64,000 nt of DNA from an uncultured Gallionellaceae bacterium (GCA_903847155.1 CAINCU010000013.1:1-64000); one strand, 5' to 3'; counted from the stretch's first letter, positions 9,549-20,247 are shown. Notes: generated by a model from the letters alone, not told the origin. Numbers and translations: made by a program.

Positions 9549-10522
9549 TGCAGCCTCACCCGTGGATCAACCACGGTATATGACACGTCAGTCAGAATCA
9601 GCCCGACGATGTACAGCACCGAACCCAGAAACACCATGGCGCGGACAATACTGAAATCCTGCAAATTGATGGCGTCGATGGTGTAGCTGCCAAGGCCCGG
9701 AATGCCGAAGAACGATTCGGTGAGCAGGCTGCCCATGAACAGCAGCGGAATGACCACCACCACGCCAGTGAGGATCGGGATCATCGCGTTCTTCAACACA
9801 TGCGTGAACAGCACGTGCAGCTCGGACAAACCCTTGGCGCGCGCGGTGCGCACGTAGTCCTTGCCCATTTCTTCAAGGAAGATGGTGCGATACCAGCGGC
9901 TGCTGGAACCGACTCCGCCAATCACGCCAATAACGATGGGCAGCACCACGAATTTGAAACTGTCCGCCCCGCCCGCGTAACCGGAGATGGGCACCAGATG
10001 CCACAATTTGCTCACCATGAACTGGCCGCCGATGATGTAAAACAAGCCGGACACGGACATCAGCAACACGCACAAAGCCACGCCGGCCATATCTAGCGCG
10101 GTGGCGCGAAACAAGGTCATCAGCAAGGCGAAGCTGATATACACCACGAGTCCAATGAAAAAAGTGGGTAGCGCGATGGCAAGGCTGGGCCCCATGCGCA
10201 CGACGATCTCGCGGCTGATGTTGCGCCCGTCATCGGAGTAACCGAAATTGAACAAGAACATGCTGGCGGATTTCTGCCAGAAAATCGTGTCGGTGATTTT
10301 TTCAGAACCACTGGCTGCGCTGTTGATTAGCAAGGGCTTGTCATAGCCATGCTGCTGTTCCCATTTGGCGATGGCTTCCGGCGTCACGCGCTTGATGCCG
10401 AGCTGCATGCGCGCCATGTCATCCGGCGTATTCACCACGAAGAACAGCGCGAAAGTGAGCAGATTCACCCCGATCAGAATGGGTATTGCGTAGAGGATGC
10501 GGCGGATGAGATAAGCGATCAT
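9545..10522 (-). CDS. yejB: Peptide ABC transporter permease (YejB/OppB type)
   Basis: The ATG at 10522 gives MIAYLIRRILYAIPILIGVN, the usual OppB-type N-terminus with a first membrane helix at once. The frame stays open 45 codons further upstream, but that extension has no family resemblance. The resulting 325 residues have about six membrane helices. The ATPase-contact loop reads DYVRTARAKGLSE. It overlaps the downstream permease gene as ATGA. The divergent FrnE-like gene starts 107 bases away on the other strand, so a bidirectional promoter region lies between them. Confidence 0.92.
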   Translation of the reverse strand: MIAYLIRRILYAIPILIGVNLLTFALFFVVNTPDDMARMQLGIKRVTPEAIAKWEQQHGYDKPLLINSAASGSEKITDTIFWQKSASMFLFNFGYSDDGRNISREIVVRMGPSLAIALPTFFIGLVVYISFALLMTLFRATALDMAGVALCVLLMSVSGLFYIIGGQFMVSKLWHLVPISGYAGGADSFKFVVLPIVIGVIGGVGSSSRWYRTIFLEEMGKDYVRTARAKGLSELHVLFTHVLKNAMIPILTGVVVVIPLLFMGSLLTESFFGIPGLGSYTIDAINLQDFSIVRAMVFLGSVLYIVGLILTDVSYTVVDPRVRLQ

Positions 10523-10628
10523 AAGAGCTGATATTGTAAGGGTAAACCATGAGCGGCGGGCAAGCACCAGTAGTAGAATGAAACCTCTATCACGGCATGA
10601 AAATGATCGGCAATGCGAGGAGAAAATT

Positions 10629-11264
10629 ATGCAAATAGAAATCTGGTCTGACGTCATCTGCCCCTGGTGTTACATCGGCAAGCGGCGTTTGGAAAAGGCG
10701 CTGGCAAAATTCCCACATAGTGAAAGCGTGCAACTGGTGTGGCGCAGCTTTGAACTTGACCCTGAATCTCCGGCACAATATCCGGAAACACTGCAAGAAT
10801 TGCTGGCAAAAAAATATGATGTCAGTCCGCAAGAAGCAGCAGAGATGAATGCGCGCGTAACAGAAGCCGCCAAAGAAATGGGGCTGGCATATCGCTTGGC
10901 AAACGCGCGCCCCGGCAATACCTTCGATGCCCACCGCCTGCTGCACTTTGCCGCCTCGCGCCAACTCGGCGACCGCGCCGGCGAGCGCATGATGCAGGCA
11001 TATTTTTCCGAATCGTTACCGGTGGGTGACCACGCCGCACTAGCTCGTCTAGCACCGGAATTCGGTATCAGCGAAAGCGATGCTCTGGCACTGCTGGGAA
11101 GCAGCAAATATTCAGACACAGTGCGTGCCGACGAAGCACGTGCAGCCAAGTTCGAAATTAGTGGCGTACCGTATTTTGTGTTTAATGAAAAGACTGGCAT
11201 CTCCGGCGCACAATCGGTTGAAGTGTTTACCCAAGCGTTACAACTGGCGTGGGAAGGCTCATAA
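10629..11264 (+). CDS. DsbA-family oxidoreductase, FrnE / HCCA-isomerase-like
   Basis: The 211-residue thioredoxin-fold protein of the DsbA/2-hydroxychromene-2-carboxylate isomerase superfamily has an N-terminal CPWC active site (IWSDVICPWCYIGKRRL) and the C-terminal cis-proline motif SGVPYFVF. This is the pattern of FrnE, a cytoplasmic disulfide isomerase. There is no signal peptide. GAGGAG lies just before the ATG at 10629; the frame is open upstream but the earlier ATG lacks such a site. It is divergent from the permease operon and probably unrelated to transport. Confidence 0.9.
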   Translation: MQIEIWSDVICPWCYIGKRRLEKALAKFPHSESVQLVWRSFELDPESPAQYPETLQELLAKKYDVSPQEAAEMNARVTEAAKEMGLAYRLANARPGNTFDAHRLLHFAASRQLGDRAGERMMQAYFSESLPVGDHAALARLAPEFGISESDALALLGSSKYSDTVRADEARAAKFEISGVPYFVFNEKTGISGAQSVEVFTQALQLAWEGS

Positions 11265-11302
11265 CTTTTCATTGCGTAGTGATTTGAAAAGGAGTCCGCA
11301 AT

Positions 11303-11785
11303 ATGAACACGAACAATAGCGAAGAATGTTGTCCTCGATTCAATCCCGAGCCTTGGGACGAACAGGAAATTACCTGGCAGGATAAGCGCTTTGTGCAGGA
11401 TCACGTGACCAGTTTTTTTCACATTCCGTTGAACTTCGGTGCGGTGATGACGCGAAACGACAAGCTTATCCGCGCTGCCGATGCACGCACCGAAACGCGG
11501 ATCATTCTTGCTGATGAAAATTCGCTGTGGGGAGCGGATGTGTATATCGAGGTAAGCCGTGATATTGCGAATGCCGGGATGACCACCCTATCCGGGACGT
11601 TCCTGTCCAAGGTGTTCGAGGGACCGTATCGGAATATGCGCGAGTGGATCGAAGAAATGCAGGCTTATGTTGCAGCCGAAGGCAAACACGCCAGCAAGCT
11701 GTATTTCTACTACACGACCTGCCCCAAATGCGCGAAGGAATACGGGGAGAACTATGTCGTCATCCTGGCGCAAGTAGATGGCTGA
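11303..11785 (+). CDS. Conserved protein of unknown function with a CxxC motif
   Basis: The 160-residue soluble protein is acidic and mixed alpha/beta. A C-terminal TTCPKCAKEYG places two cysteines three apart, and a CC pair lies near residue 10, so metal or redox chemistry is possible. Proteins of this type are sometimes labelled hydrolase, but no catalytic motif supports that here. GGAG lies a few bases before the ATG. It follows the FrnE-like gene by 38 bases in the same direction and may be co-transcribed with that oxidoreductase. Confidence 0.7.
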   Translation: MNTNNSEECCPRFNPEPWDEQEITWQDKRFVQDHVTSFFHIPLNFGAVMTRNDKLIRAADARTETRIILADENSLWGADVYIEVSRDIANAGMTTLSGTFLSKVFEGPYRNMREWIEEMQAYVAAEGKHASKLYFYYTTCPKCAKEYGENYVVILAQVDG

Positions 11786-11840
11786 TGAATTAAATCACCC
11801 TCGGCTAAACCGGTGATCGCGCCCAACATAATTCGTTTAC

Positions 11841-11917
11841 TTGCCCGCAAGCCAATGAACACGGCAATCTGCACAAACCACCCCTTGCGGATCGCCTATT
11901 GACGGGCATCTTCAGGC
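11841..11917. repeat. Dispersed palindromic repeat, copy 2
   Basis: A full-length copy starts GCCCGCAAGCCAAT and ends GCCTATTGACGGGCATCTTC. The middle has the family's ACGGCAATCT and GATCGCC segments. It lies in the 262-bp gap between the unknown CxxC protein and hemolysin III. The rest of that gap (11918-12047) has a TATAAT at about 11991 that could serve the next gene, but no matching -35 box is clear. Confidence 0.8.
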
Positions 11918-12047
11918 AATCTACTCAAGACAAATCGCGTGTTTTTATCACACCAGAAATCAAGCCGTGCGAGCACATTTGACCTACCCTTATAATCCGC
12001 ACGGCATGGCACCACTATCGCTGTTTGAAATTCAGGGATGAACGAAT

Positions 12048-12710
12048 TTGAATGATGAAACCGTCTCACCGGCAACGCTAGAGCGCGAACAAACGCGCCG
12101 CGAAGAAACCGCCAACAGCATCAGCCACGCCATCGGCCTGCTGGCAGCCATCGCAGGCACGCCGCTGCTGATCATGCATGCGGTGCAGCATGGCGACACG
12201 GGATATATCGTCGGCTGCGCCATCTTCGCCGCAACCATGATCCTGCTCTACCTCGCCTCCACCCTTTACCACGCGTTGTATCACTCAAAGTTGAAACGCA
12301 TTTTTCAGGTGGTAGATCACGCCGTGATCTACCTGCTGATCGCGGGAACCTACACGCCGTTCACCTTGGGGGTATTGCACGGTGCTTGGGGTTGGACCAT
12401 GTTCGGGGTGATCTGGGGTTTGGCCGCCGTCGGCATCGTCCTCAAGGTGATCTTCCGCATGGAGCATCCGTATATTTCGACCGCGCTGTATCTGGCCATG
12501 GGCTGGCTTATCCTGATCGCCGTCAAACCGATGTACGCCATCGTTCCGGCAGCTGGGCTGATCTGGCTACTCGCCGGCGGCGTGAGCTACAGCGCAGGGG
12601 TGGTGTTCTATGTAAAGGACGGACGCATGCGCTACAGTCATTTCATCTGGCACTGGTTCGTGCTGGGCGGCACAGTGTGCCACTATTTTGCGGTGTGGTA
12701 CGCGGTCTGA
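12048..12710 (+). CDS. Hemolysin III family membrane protein (PAQR/TrhA type)
   Basis: The 220-residue protein with seven predicted membrane helices belongs to the progestin/adipoQ receptor-like hemolysin III family. It carries the family's N-terminal ETANSISHAIG, STLYHAL and DHAVIYLLIAGTYTPF, and a C-terminal FIWHWFVLGGTVCHYFA. The conserved Ser, His and Asp residues, which bind zinc in PAQR proteins, are all present. The first in-frame start is TTG at 12048; no upstream ATG stays open. The name is historical and does not imply a toxin. Confidence 0.92.
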   Translation: MNDETVSPATLEREQTRREETANSISHAIGLLAAIAGTPLLIMHAVQHGDTGYIVGCAIFAATMILLYLASTLYHALYHSKLKRIFQVVDHAVIYLLIAGTYTPFTLGVLHGAWGWTMFGVIWGLAAVGIVLKVIFRMEHPYISTALYLAMGWLILIAVKPMYAIVPAAGLIWLLAGGVSYSAGVVFYVKDGRMRYSHFIWHWFVLGGTVCHYFAVWYAV

Positions 12711-12726
12711 AGCCAGCAGTCAAACA

Positions 12727-14853
12727 TCAAATGCCAGTTGCATCTTCCCGCTTGCGCAACACGCGCCACATCCACCCGCCGAACAACGCCAGCAATCCCG
12801 CCCCCAGCCACAGCGGCCACAGCACCGGCTGGTTCCATTCGCGGCGCATCTGGTCGCGCAGTTGAGTATCCACGCGCCAGTATTTGAGTTTATTGTTGGC
12901 CATGATGTTGGATTTGACGTTATGCAGCCACTGGTGTTGCAGCACGTAATTCTTCGGGTGATAGCCCCACAGCCAAGGTGAATCGCGGCGCAGGATTTCC
13001 AACATGCGGTCGATGAGCGCCTGTCGCGCTGGGCTGTTGTCCATGTTCTTCATCTGCGCAAACAGGCGGTCGAATTCCGGGTTGCTGTAGTTGCTGGCGT
13101 TCTCGCCGCCCTTGCTCACCTTGGCTTGCGCGCCATCGAGCAGGAACAGGAAATTCTCCGGGTCGGGATAATCGGCGTTCCAGCCGTAGTAATACATCTG
13201 CATATCGCCGCGGCGTATCTTGTCCTGGAAGCGATTGTAGTCGGTGCTGCGCACGTCGAGCTGCACGCCGATCTTGTCGAACTGTTTGCGCATCCAGTCG
13301 AGGCGCGACTTATTGCCCACGCCGGTGGCGGTAGTGTCGAGGTGGATCACCAGCGGCTGTCCGGTTTGTTCATCCACGCCGCCGGGATAGCCCGCTTCGG
13401 CCAGCAGGCTTTTGGCCTCGGCGATGGGCTTGCGTTTCGGCGCACCCTCCACCCAGTCATAAACGTAGTGATTGATGCCCGCCTCGCCCTCACGGTAGCC
13501 GAAGATGCCCGGCGGAATCGGTGATTGCGCCGGGATGCCGCGCCCGTTGGCGAAGATGGAAACGAACTCCTCGAAGTCAACCGCAATGGCGATGGCTTGG
13601 CGTAGTTTCCTCGCTCTCTCCGTATTGCCACCAACAGTCGGATCAAGCCAGTTGAAGCCGGTGTACATGGTGGAAGTCGCCACCGAAGTGGAAAGTGAAA
13701 TGCCCTGCGCTTTCATCTGCTCGCTGACGCTAGCCTCGCCGCCCACGCTGACTTGCACGGCCTGGTCGAAGCTGTCCGAGCTGATGCCGGAGGCGTCGTA
13801 ATAGCCTTGCAGGAATTTATTCCAATAGGGGATGGTTTCTTTTTCCAGCGAGAACACGATCTTGTCGATCAGCGGCAACGGTTTACCAGCGTCGGCCAGC
13901 AGCCCGGCGGCAGCATCGCCCGGCTCGCCTTCGTTGGGATATTTTTCGCTGTCGTAATACGGGTTCTTCGTCAGTACCATGCGCTGATTAGGATTGTTCT
14001 CCGACAAATAATATGGCCCGCTGCCCAGAGGCCACCAATCCAGCGACAGGTTGCGTTCCTTCATGCCGTCTTGCGCGTAGAAGCGCTCCGCCTCCGGCGG
14101 CATCGGCGCGAAGAACGGCATCGCCAGCCAATAGGCGAACTGCGGATATTTGCCGTGAATCGTGATGCGATAAGTGGTTTCGTCCACCACTTGCACCCCC
14201 GGCAGCGGATACTGATTCAGATCGAGAAAGGCGTCTGGATGCACCTTGGCGGCCTGTTCCAACTTCGCCGCATAATCTTTAAGGCCGACAATATATTCTT
14301 CCATCACGGCCGCGATCGGCGTGTGCAGTTGCGGATGCACGAGGCGCTTGATCTGGTAGGCGTAATCCGCTGCCGTGACCACGCGTGTGCCGGTTCGGGT
14401 GAAATCATTCAGCGCGTGGATGCCCGCCAAGTCGCGTGCTGGCAGGTGCATGTTCTCCGCCACGAAAGCCGGATGTGACTGGTAGCGCATGCCCGGCTTG
14501 ATGTGGATTTCATACACGCTGTAGGCGATACGCGCGGGCGCAACGCTCTCCGGCAAGGTTTTATGGTTCTTATCCTGATAAGTGACGGTGGGCATCGCGC
14601 TGGCAGCCTGCGGCACCAGTTGGTACGGGCGCTTCAGGTAATGATATTGCAGTGGCGGCGCATAGATCAGCGCGAGGAATTCGTATTCGTTTTCGCTATA
14701 AGCCTGTGCCGGATCGAGATGCTTGGGTCGTTCGGTGAACGCGGTGTAGAAAATGGACTTGCCGTCATCTGCCGCCGGATAGGGGCTATTCCACAGGCCG
14801 CCATCGCAGGCGCTGAGCAACAACAATGACAGGACGACAAGCAGGGATTTCAT
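12727..14853 (-). CDS. yejA: Peptide ABC transporter substrate-binding lipoprotein (YejA/OppA type)
   Basis: The 708-residue solute-binding protein of family 5 captures peptides for the transporter. Starting at the ATG at 14853 gives a lipoprotein signal MKSLLVVLSLLLLSAC with the lipobox LSAC. Dipeptide-binding-protein motifs are visible, such as TRTGTRVVTAADYAYQIKRL and WWPLGSGPYYLSEN. Unusually, the C-terminus adds a membrane helix (about 678-697, WPLWLGAGLLALFGGWMW) followed by a basic tail, so it may be anchored at both ends. It lies upstream of the permease and ATPase genes on the same strand but is separated from them by three plus-strand genes. Confidence 0.88.
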   Translation of the reverse strand: MKSLLVVLSLLLLSACDGGLWNSPYPAADDGKSIFYTAFTERPKHLDPAQAYSENEYEFLALIYAPPLQYHYLKRPYQLVPQAASAMPTVTYQDKNHKTLPESVAPARIAYSVYEIHIKPGMRYQSHPAFVAENMHLPARDLAGIHALNDFTRTGTRVVTAADYAYQIKRLVHPQLHTPIAAVMEEYIVGLKDYAAKLEQAAKVHPDAFLDLNQYPLPGVQVVDETTYRITIHGKYPQFAYWLAMPFFAPMPPEAERFYAQDGMKERNLSLDWWPLGSGPYYLSENNPNQRMVLTKNPYYDSEKYPNEGEPGDAAAGLLADAGKPLPLIDKIVFSLEKETIPYWNKFLQGYYDASGISSDSFDQAVQVSVGGEASVSEQMKAQGISLSTSVATSTMYTGFNWLDPTVGGNTERARKLRQAIAIAVDFEEFVSIFANGRGIPAQSPIPPGIFGYREGEAGINHYVYDWVEGAPKRKPIAEAKSLLAEAGYPGGVDEQTGQPLVIHLDTTATGVGNKSRLDWMRKQFDKIGVQLDVRSTDYNRFQDKIRRGDMQMYYYGWNADYPDPENFLFLLDGAQAKVSKGGENASNYSNPEFDRLFAQMKNMDNSPARQALIDRMLEILRRDSPWLWGYHPKNYVLQHQWLHNVKSNIMANNKLKYWRVDTQLRDQMRREWNQPVLWPLWLGAGLLALFGGWMWRVLRKREDATGI

Positions 14854-14923
14854 GGCGCAAGAGTTTAGCCGAAAGGCTGCGCTTCGCGGTAATATTGCAC
14901 GACACTCAGGAGCGGACACGAAC

Positions 14924-15952
14924 ATGAATCATGATTGGCAAAACTTTCTCACCACACAGGGCGCGCACCTGCAAGACGGCGTGATACAGCATTTCGGCGA
15001 TGCTTCCGCCGAGCTCATCGCCACGCGCGACGGTACGGTGCTGTGCGACTTGTCGCAGTTCGGCGTGCTGAAGGTTTCCGGGGACGATGCGCAACATTTC
15101 CTGCACAACCTGTTCAGCAGCGACGTGAATGCGCTCACCCCGCTTCTGGCGCAATACAGCAGCTTAAACACCGCTAAAGGGCGCGCGTTGGCGACCTTTC
15201 TGATCTGGCGCGATGGCTCAGATTTCTTATTGCTTCTTCCACTTGGATTGATAGCAGCCATCCAGAAGAAACTCTCCATGTATGTGCTGCGTGCCAAAGT
15301 GAAAATTGAAAATGCCAGCGACAGCATGGTGTGCCTCGGCCTTTCTGGGTCGAACGCCGCAACCCTGCTGCAACAACATTTCCCTGCTCTGCCGCAAAAC
15401 CCGCTGGCCGTCGCGCAGCACGGTGATTTCCAAATCATCCGTCTTGACGCAAATCGTTTCCAGATCAACACTTCGGTGCAACAGGCATCTGCGTTGTGGC
15501 CAAAACTCAGCGCCACAGCAAAACCCGTCGGCTCGCCCAGCTGGGACTGGCTCAACATTCGCGCGGGCATTGCCGTCATCCTGCCGCAGACGCAGGAAGC
15601 TTTTGTGCCGCAGATGGCCAATCTCGATGTTATCGGTGCAGTGAATTTCAAAAAGGGCTGTTATCCGGGACAAGAGATCGTGGCGCGTATGCAATACCTC
15701 GGCAAAACCAAACGCCGCATGTATCTCGCGCATGTCGAAGTTGATGCTGCACCGCAAGCGGGCGATGAATTGTTCAACGCCGCAGCGGAAGGCAATGTTT
15801 GCGGCCTTGTAGCCAACGCGCAAGCCGCGCCGGGAGGCGGTTTCGACCTGCTGACCGTGATCCAGATCGCCAGCCACGATACCCCGGTACACTTCGGTTC
15901 GCTCACCGGCGCACCTTTACAATTTCAAGCACTGCCTTACACGCTGCCATGA
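14924..15952 (+). CDS. ygfZ: Folate-binding YgfZ/GcvT-like protein
   Basis: The 342-residue protein has the YgfZ signature KGCYPGQEIVARM (about 244-256), whose cysteine is needed for its role in iron-sulfur cluster maintenance with tetrahydrofolate. The N-terminal half matches the aminomethyltransferase T-fold. CAGGAGC precedes the ATG at 14924; the longer open frame from 14852 overlaps the divergent receptor gene and has no homology. Its stop overlaps the next gene as ATGA. Confidence 0.92.
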   Translation: MNHDWQNFLTTQGAHLQDGVIQHFGDASAELIATRDGTVLCDLSQFGVLKVSGDDAQHFLHNLFSSDVNALTPLLAQYSSLNTAKGRALATFLIWRDGSDFLLLLPLGLIAAIQKKLSMYVLRAKVKIENASDSMVCLGLSGSNAATLLQQHFPALPQNPLAVAQHGDFQIIRLDANRFQINTSVQQASALWPKLSATAKPVGSPSWDWLNIRAGIAVILPQTQEAFVPQMANLDVIGAVNFKKGCYPGQEIVARMQYLGKTKRRMYLAHVEVDAAPQAGDELFNAAAEGNVCGLVANAQAAPGGGFDLLTVIQIASHDTPVHFGSLTGAPLQFQALPYTLP

Positions 15953-16617
15953 ACCTGCCCGCCCAACTATTCGCAAGCGATTGGTTGTGGCTGACTAATT
16001 TCATCTATGGTTTATTGCTTTACCGCGCAGTGCGCTACGCCCCGTGGCGCAGCGTGCTGGATAACGCCATCATGGTGAACGCGCTGGTCGCGCTGACACT
16101 CGGTGCTTTTGTGTTCTGGCAACTCAACGCGGGCATCCGCCCCGGCTTCAATTTCCACATCATTGGTTCGACTTTGTTCATGCTGATGTTCAGCAGGCAT
16201 GTTGCCACCGTCGCCATCACCATGGTGATGTTCGCCACATGGTTGCGTACCGATGCGGGATTGATTACGCTGGGCCTCAACGGCCTGCTGATGGTTACCA
16301 TACCTGTGATGTTCAGCGATTGGTTGTTGCGCTTCAGCAAGCGCCGCTTGCCGAAGAATCTGTTTCTGTTCGTGCTGTGGAACGGTTTTCTATGCGCCGC
16401 GTTCGGCATTATGCTGAACACCGTGGCGACCACCCTGTTGCTGCTGGGTTTGAGCCACTACACTTGGCCGCAAATCCAGAACTATTACCTCGTCGCCACC
16501 CCCATCATCATCCTCACCGAAGCCTTTACCACCGGCGCAATGATCACTGCTTTCACGGTTTTCCAGCCGCAGGCAGTGATGAATTTCAGCGATGAGGAAT
16601 ATCTAGCGGGGAAGTAG
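15949..16617 (+). CDS. CbiM-like energy-coupling-factor membrane protein
   Basis: The 222-residue protein has about six membrane helices. FNFHIIGSTLFMLMF resembles the conserved core of CbiM-type ECF permeases for cobalt or nickel, and the C-terminal ITAFTVFQPQAV also fits that family. The N-terminal metal-binding MHIPD of true CbiM proteins is absent, and no ATPase or CbiQ partner is nearby, so the substrate is unknown. The start ATG overlaps the ygfZ stop. Its 3' end overlaps the convergent GNAT gene by 15 bases. Confidence 0.75.
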   Translation: MNLPAQLFASDWLWLTNFIYGLLLYRAVRYAPWRSVLDNAIMVNALVALTLGAFVFWQLNAGIRPGFNFHIIGSTLFMLMFSRHVATVAITMVMFATWLRTDAGLITLGLNGLLMVTIPVMFSDWLLRFSKRRLPKNLFLFVLWNGFLCAAFGIMLNTVATTLLLLGLSHYTWPQIQNYYLVATPIIILTEAFTTGAMITAFTVFQPQAVMNFSDEEYLAGK

Positions 16618-17040
16618 CTTCAGCTTCATTTTTTTGTGCGGCATTCCGGCATCCATGAACTCCTTGCCGTGCTCGACAAAACCGAACTTGTGATAAAACG
16701 GCATGGCAAATGTTTGCGCATCAACATCAACTTGTTTGTAGCCGCGCGAACGCGCCTCGTCCAGCAACGACTCCATGATCGCCGTGCCCACTTTCATCTT
16801 GCGCCATAGCGGCAACACCGCCATGCGACTGATGTGCCCGTTCGGCAAGATGCGCCCGCAACCGATGGCATCGCCATTCAAACTTAAAGCCAGCGCGTGA
16901 CGGCTGCCGTCATCCAGACCATCCCACTCCAACTCTTCAGGAACATTTTGCTCACGGATGAACACCGCTTCGCGTATGGCACGCAACAGCGGCTCGCCGT
17001 CGTGCCAACAAACCAGACTTACGGTGAAAGGATTACTCAT
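16603..17040 (-). CDS. GNAT family N-acetyltransferase
   Basis: The 145-residue ElaA/YjcF-like acetyltransferase has an acetyl-CoA-binding region ISRMAVLPLWRKMKVGTAIM (about 90-109), a variant of the R/Q-x-x-G-x-G/A loop, followed by ESLLDEARSRGY. The C-terminal YHKFGFVEHGKEFMDAGMPH matches the family. The substrate cannot be read from sequence. It follows the L,D-transpeptidase and tadA in a minus-strand group. Confidence 0.88.
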   Translation of the reverse strand: MSNPFTVSLVCWHDGEPLLRAIREAVFIREQNVPEELEWDGLDDGSRHALALSLNGDAIGCGRILPNGHISRMAVLPLWRKMKVGTAIMESLLDEARSRGYKQVDVDAQTFAMPFYHKFGFVEHGKEFMDAGMPHKKMKLKLLPR

Positions 17041-17057
17041 TACAGCCCTCCTTTAGT

Positions 17058-18367
<1,310 letters not shown>

Positions 18368-18823
18368 ATGTCACCACAAGCTGTCGCCGATTTCACTTTG
18401 CCCGCCACGGGCACTATCGATTTCTCGCTCTACCCCATTCGCAACAAATCGTTGGTGATCTATTTCTATCCCAAGGACAACACGGCGGGCTGCACCACTG
18501 AGGCGCAGCAATTCCGCGATCTGTACGCGGAATTTCAGGCGGCGGGTAGCGAGGTCGTGGGCATCTCGCGCGACAGCGTCAAGTCGCACGAGGGATTCAA
18601 AAGCCGGTTCACGCTGCCCTTCACTTTGCTTGCCGATGCCGAGGAAAAGGTTTGCAGCCAATTCGGCGTCATCAAACAGAAGAAAATGTATGGCAAGGAA
18701 GTACGCGGCATCGAGCGCAGCACTTTCGTGCTCGACAACAAAGGCATCATCCGCAAGGAATGGCGCGGCCTCAAGGCAGACGGTCACGCACAGGAAGCTC
18801 TCACCTTTGTTCAAACTCTGTAA
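18368..18823 (+). CDS. bcp: Peroxiredoxin of the Bcp (thioredoxin-dependent peroxidase) type
   Basis: The 151-residue AhpC/TSA-fold protein has the peroxidatic cysteine C42 in DNTAGCTTEAQQF. The Bcp-type second cysteine five residues later is missing; the only other cysteine visible is near residue 97 (KVCSQFGV). It reduces hydrogen peroxide and organic peroxides in the cytoplasm. C-terminal motifs ERSTFVLDNKGIIRKEWRG and KADGHAQEAL match the family. GGAGTT precedes the ATG. The PhoH-type gene follows after 8 bases. Confidence 0.92.
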   Translation: MSPQAVADFTLPATGTIDFSLYPIRNKSLVIYFYPKDNTAGCTTEAQQFRDLYAEFQAAGSEVVGISRDSVKSHEGFKSRFTLPFTLLADAEEKVCSQFGVIKQKKMYGKEVRGIERSTFVLDNKGIIRKEWRGLKADGHAQEALTFVQTL

Positions 18824-18831
18824 GGAATGAC

Positions 18832-20247
18832 ATGAACGCACGTAAAACAACGACGGAAAAAAACATCAAACTTTTTGTGTTGGATACCAACGTGCTGATG
18901 CACGATCCGACCTGTCTGTTTCGCTTTGAGGAACACGACATCTATCTGCCGATTTTCGTACTGGAAGAGTTGGACAACAACAAGAAGGGCATGTCGGAAG
19001 TCGCACGCAACGCGCGTCAGGCCAGCCGTTTTCTCGACAATCTGGTCAGCGATGTCGAGAGCAAAATCGACGAAGGCGTGCCGCTGAATGCCTTGGGCAA
19101 CAAGAACGCGACCGGACGCTTGTTCCTGCAAACCGAATTCATCAGTAACCCGTTACCGGAGACGCTGGCACATGGCAAAGCAGACAACGCTATCCTCGGC
19201 GTGGTCAGCCATCTGCACAAACAACACGCCAAGCGTCAGGTCATTCTGGTCAGCAAAGACATCAACATGCGCATCAAGGCGCGTGCCTTGGGCTTGGCGG
19301 CGCAGGACTATTTCAACGACAAGGTGTTGGAAGATACCGACCTGCTTTACACCGGCGTGCGCGAATTGTCCGCCGACTTCTGGGAAAAGAACGGCAAGGA
19401 CATGAAGTCCGGCACACTAGCCGGGCATACCTTCTACAACATCAAAGGCCCGATTTGCCGCGAGCTGTTGGTGAACGAGTTCGTCTATCAGGACGATGCG
19501 GCGGCAACTCCTTTCTACGCCGTGGTCGCCACGCAGGAAGACAACGCCGCTACGCTGCGCACGCTCACCGATTACACGCACAGCAAGAACTCGATCTGGG
19601 GCATCACCGCGCGCAACCGCGAACAGAATTTCGTGCTCAACCTACTGATGAATCCCGAGATCGATTTCGTTTCGCTGCTGGGACAGGCGGGCACCGGCAA
19701 GACCTTGCTCACGCTGGCGGCCGGACTGATGCAAGTGCTGGAACAGAAAATCTATTCCGAGATCATCATGACCCGCGTCACCGTGCCGGTGGGCGAAGAC
19801 ATCGGTTTCCTGCCGGGAACGGAAGAAGAAAAGATGTCGCCGTGGATGGGCGCGCTGGACGACAACTTGGATGTACTGAACAAGTCCGACGAAGAAGGCG
19901 GTGAATGGGGACGCGCCGCGACGCGTGACCTGATCCGCAGCCGCATTAAGATCAAGTCGCTCAACTTCATGCGCGGCAGAACTTTCCTCAATAAATATCT
20001 GATCATCGACGAGGCGCAGAACCTCACGCCGAAACAGATGAAGACGCTCATCACCCGTGCCGGTCCCGGTACCAAGGTGGTGTGCATGGGCAACATCGCG
20101 CAGATCGACACGCCCTACCTCACTGAAGGCAGCTCCGGTCTGACTTACGTGGTGGATAGGTTTAAAGGTTGGGCGCACAGCGGACATGTCACACTGCAAC
20201 GCGGTGAACGTTCGCGCCTGGCGGATCATGCGGGCGAAGTGCTGTGA
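18832..20247 (+). CDS. PhoH-family ATPase with N-terminal PIN domain (PhoH2/YlaK type)
   Basis: The 471-residue protein fuses a PIN-type ribonuclease domain (about 10-150; acidic LDTNVLMHDP, then ELDNNKKG and KADNAILGV) to a PhoH ATPase domain (about 255-460). Walker A is GQAGTGKT near 283 and Walker B is LIIDEAQN. PhoH2 proteins act as ATP-dependent RNA helicase-nucleases. The ATG at 18832 lies 8 bases after the peroxiredoxin stop, with AAGGA nearby. Its stop overlaps the GTG of the next gene. Confidence 0.93.
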   Translation: MNARKTTTEKNIKLFVLDTNVLMHDPTCLFRFEEHDIYLPIFVLEELDNNKKGMSEVARNARQASRFLDNLVSDVESKIDEGVPLNALGNKNATGRLFLQTEFISNPLPETLAHGKADNAILGVVSHLHKQHAKRQVILVSKDINMRIKARALGLAAQDYFNDKVLEDTDLLYTGVRELSADFWEKNGKDMKSGTLAGHTFYNIKGPICRELLVNEFVYQDDAAATPFYAVVATQEDNAATLRTLTDYTHSKNSIWGITARNREQNFVLNLLMNPEIDFVSLLGQAGTGKTLLTLAAGLMQVLEQKIYSEIIMTRVTVPVGEDIGFLPGTEEEKMSPWMGALDDNLDVLNKSDEEGGEWGRAATRDLIRSRIKIKSLNFMRGRTFLNKYLIIDEAQNLTPKQMKTLITRAGPGTKVVCMGNIAQIDTPYLTEGSSGLTYVVDRFKGWAHSGHVTLQRGERSRLADHAGEVL

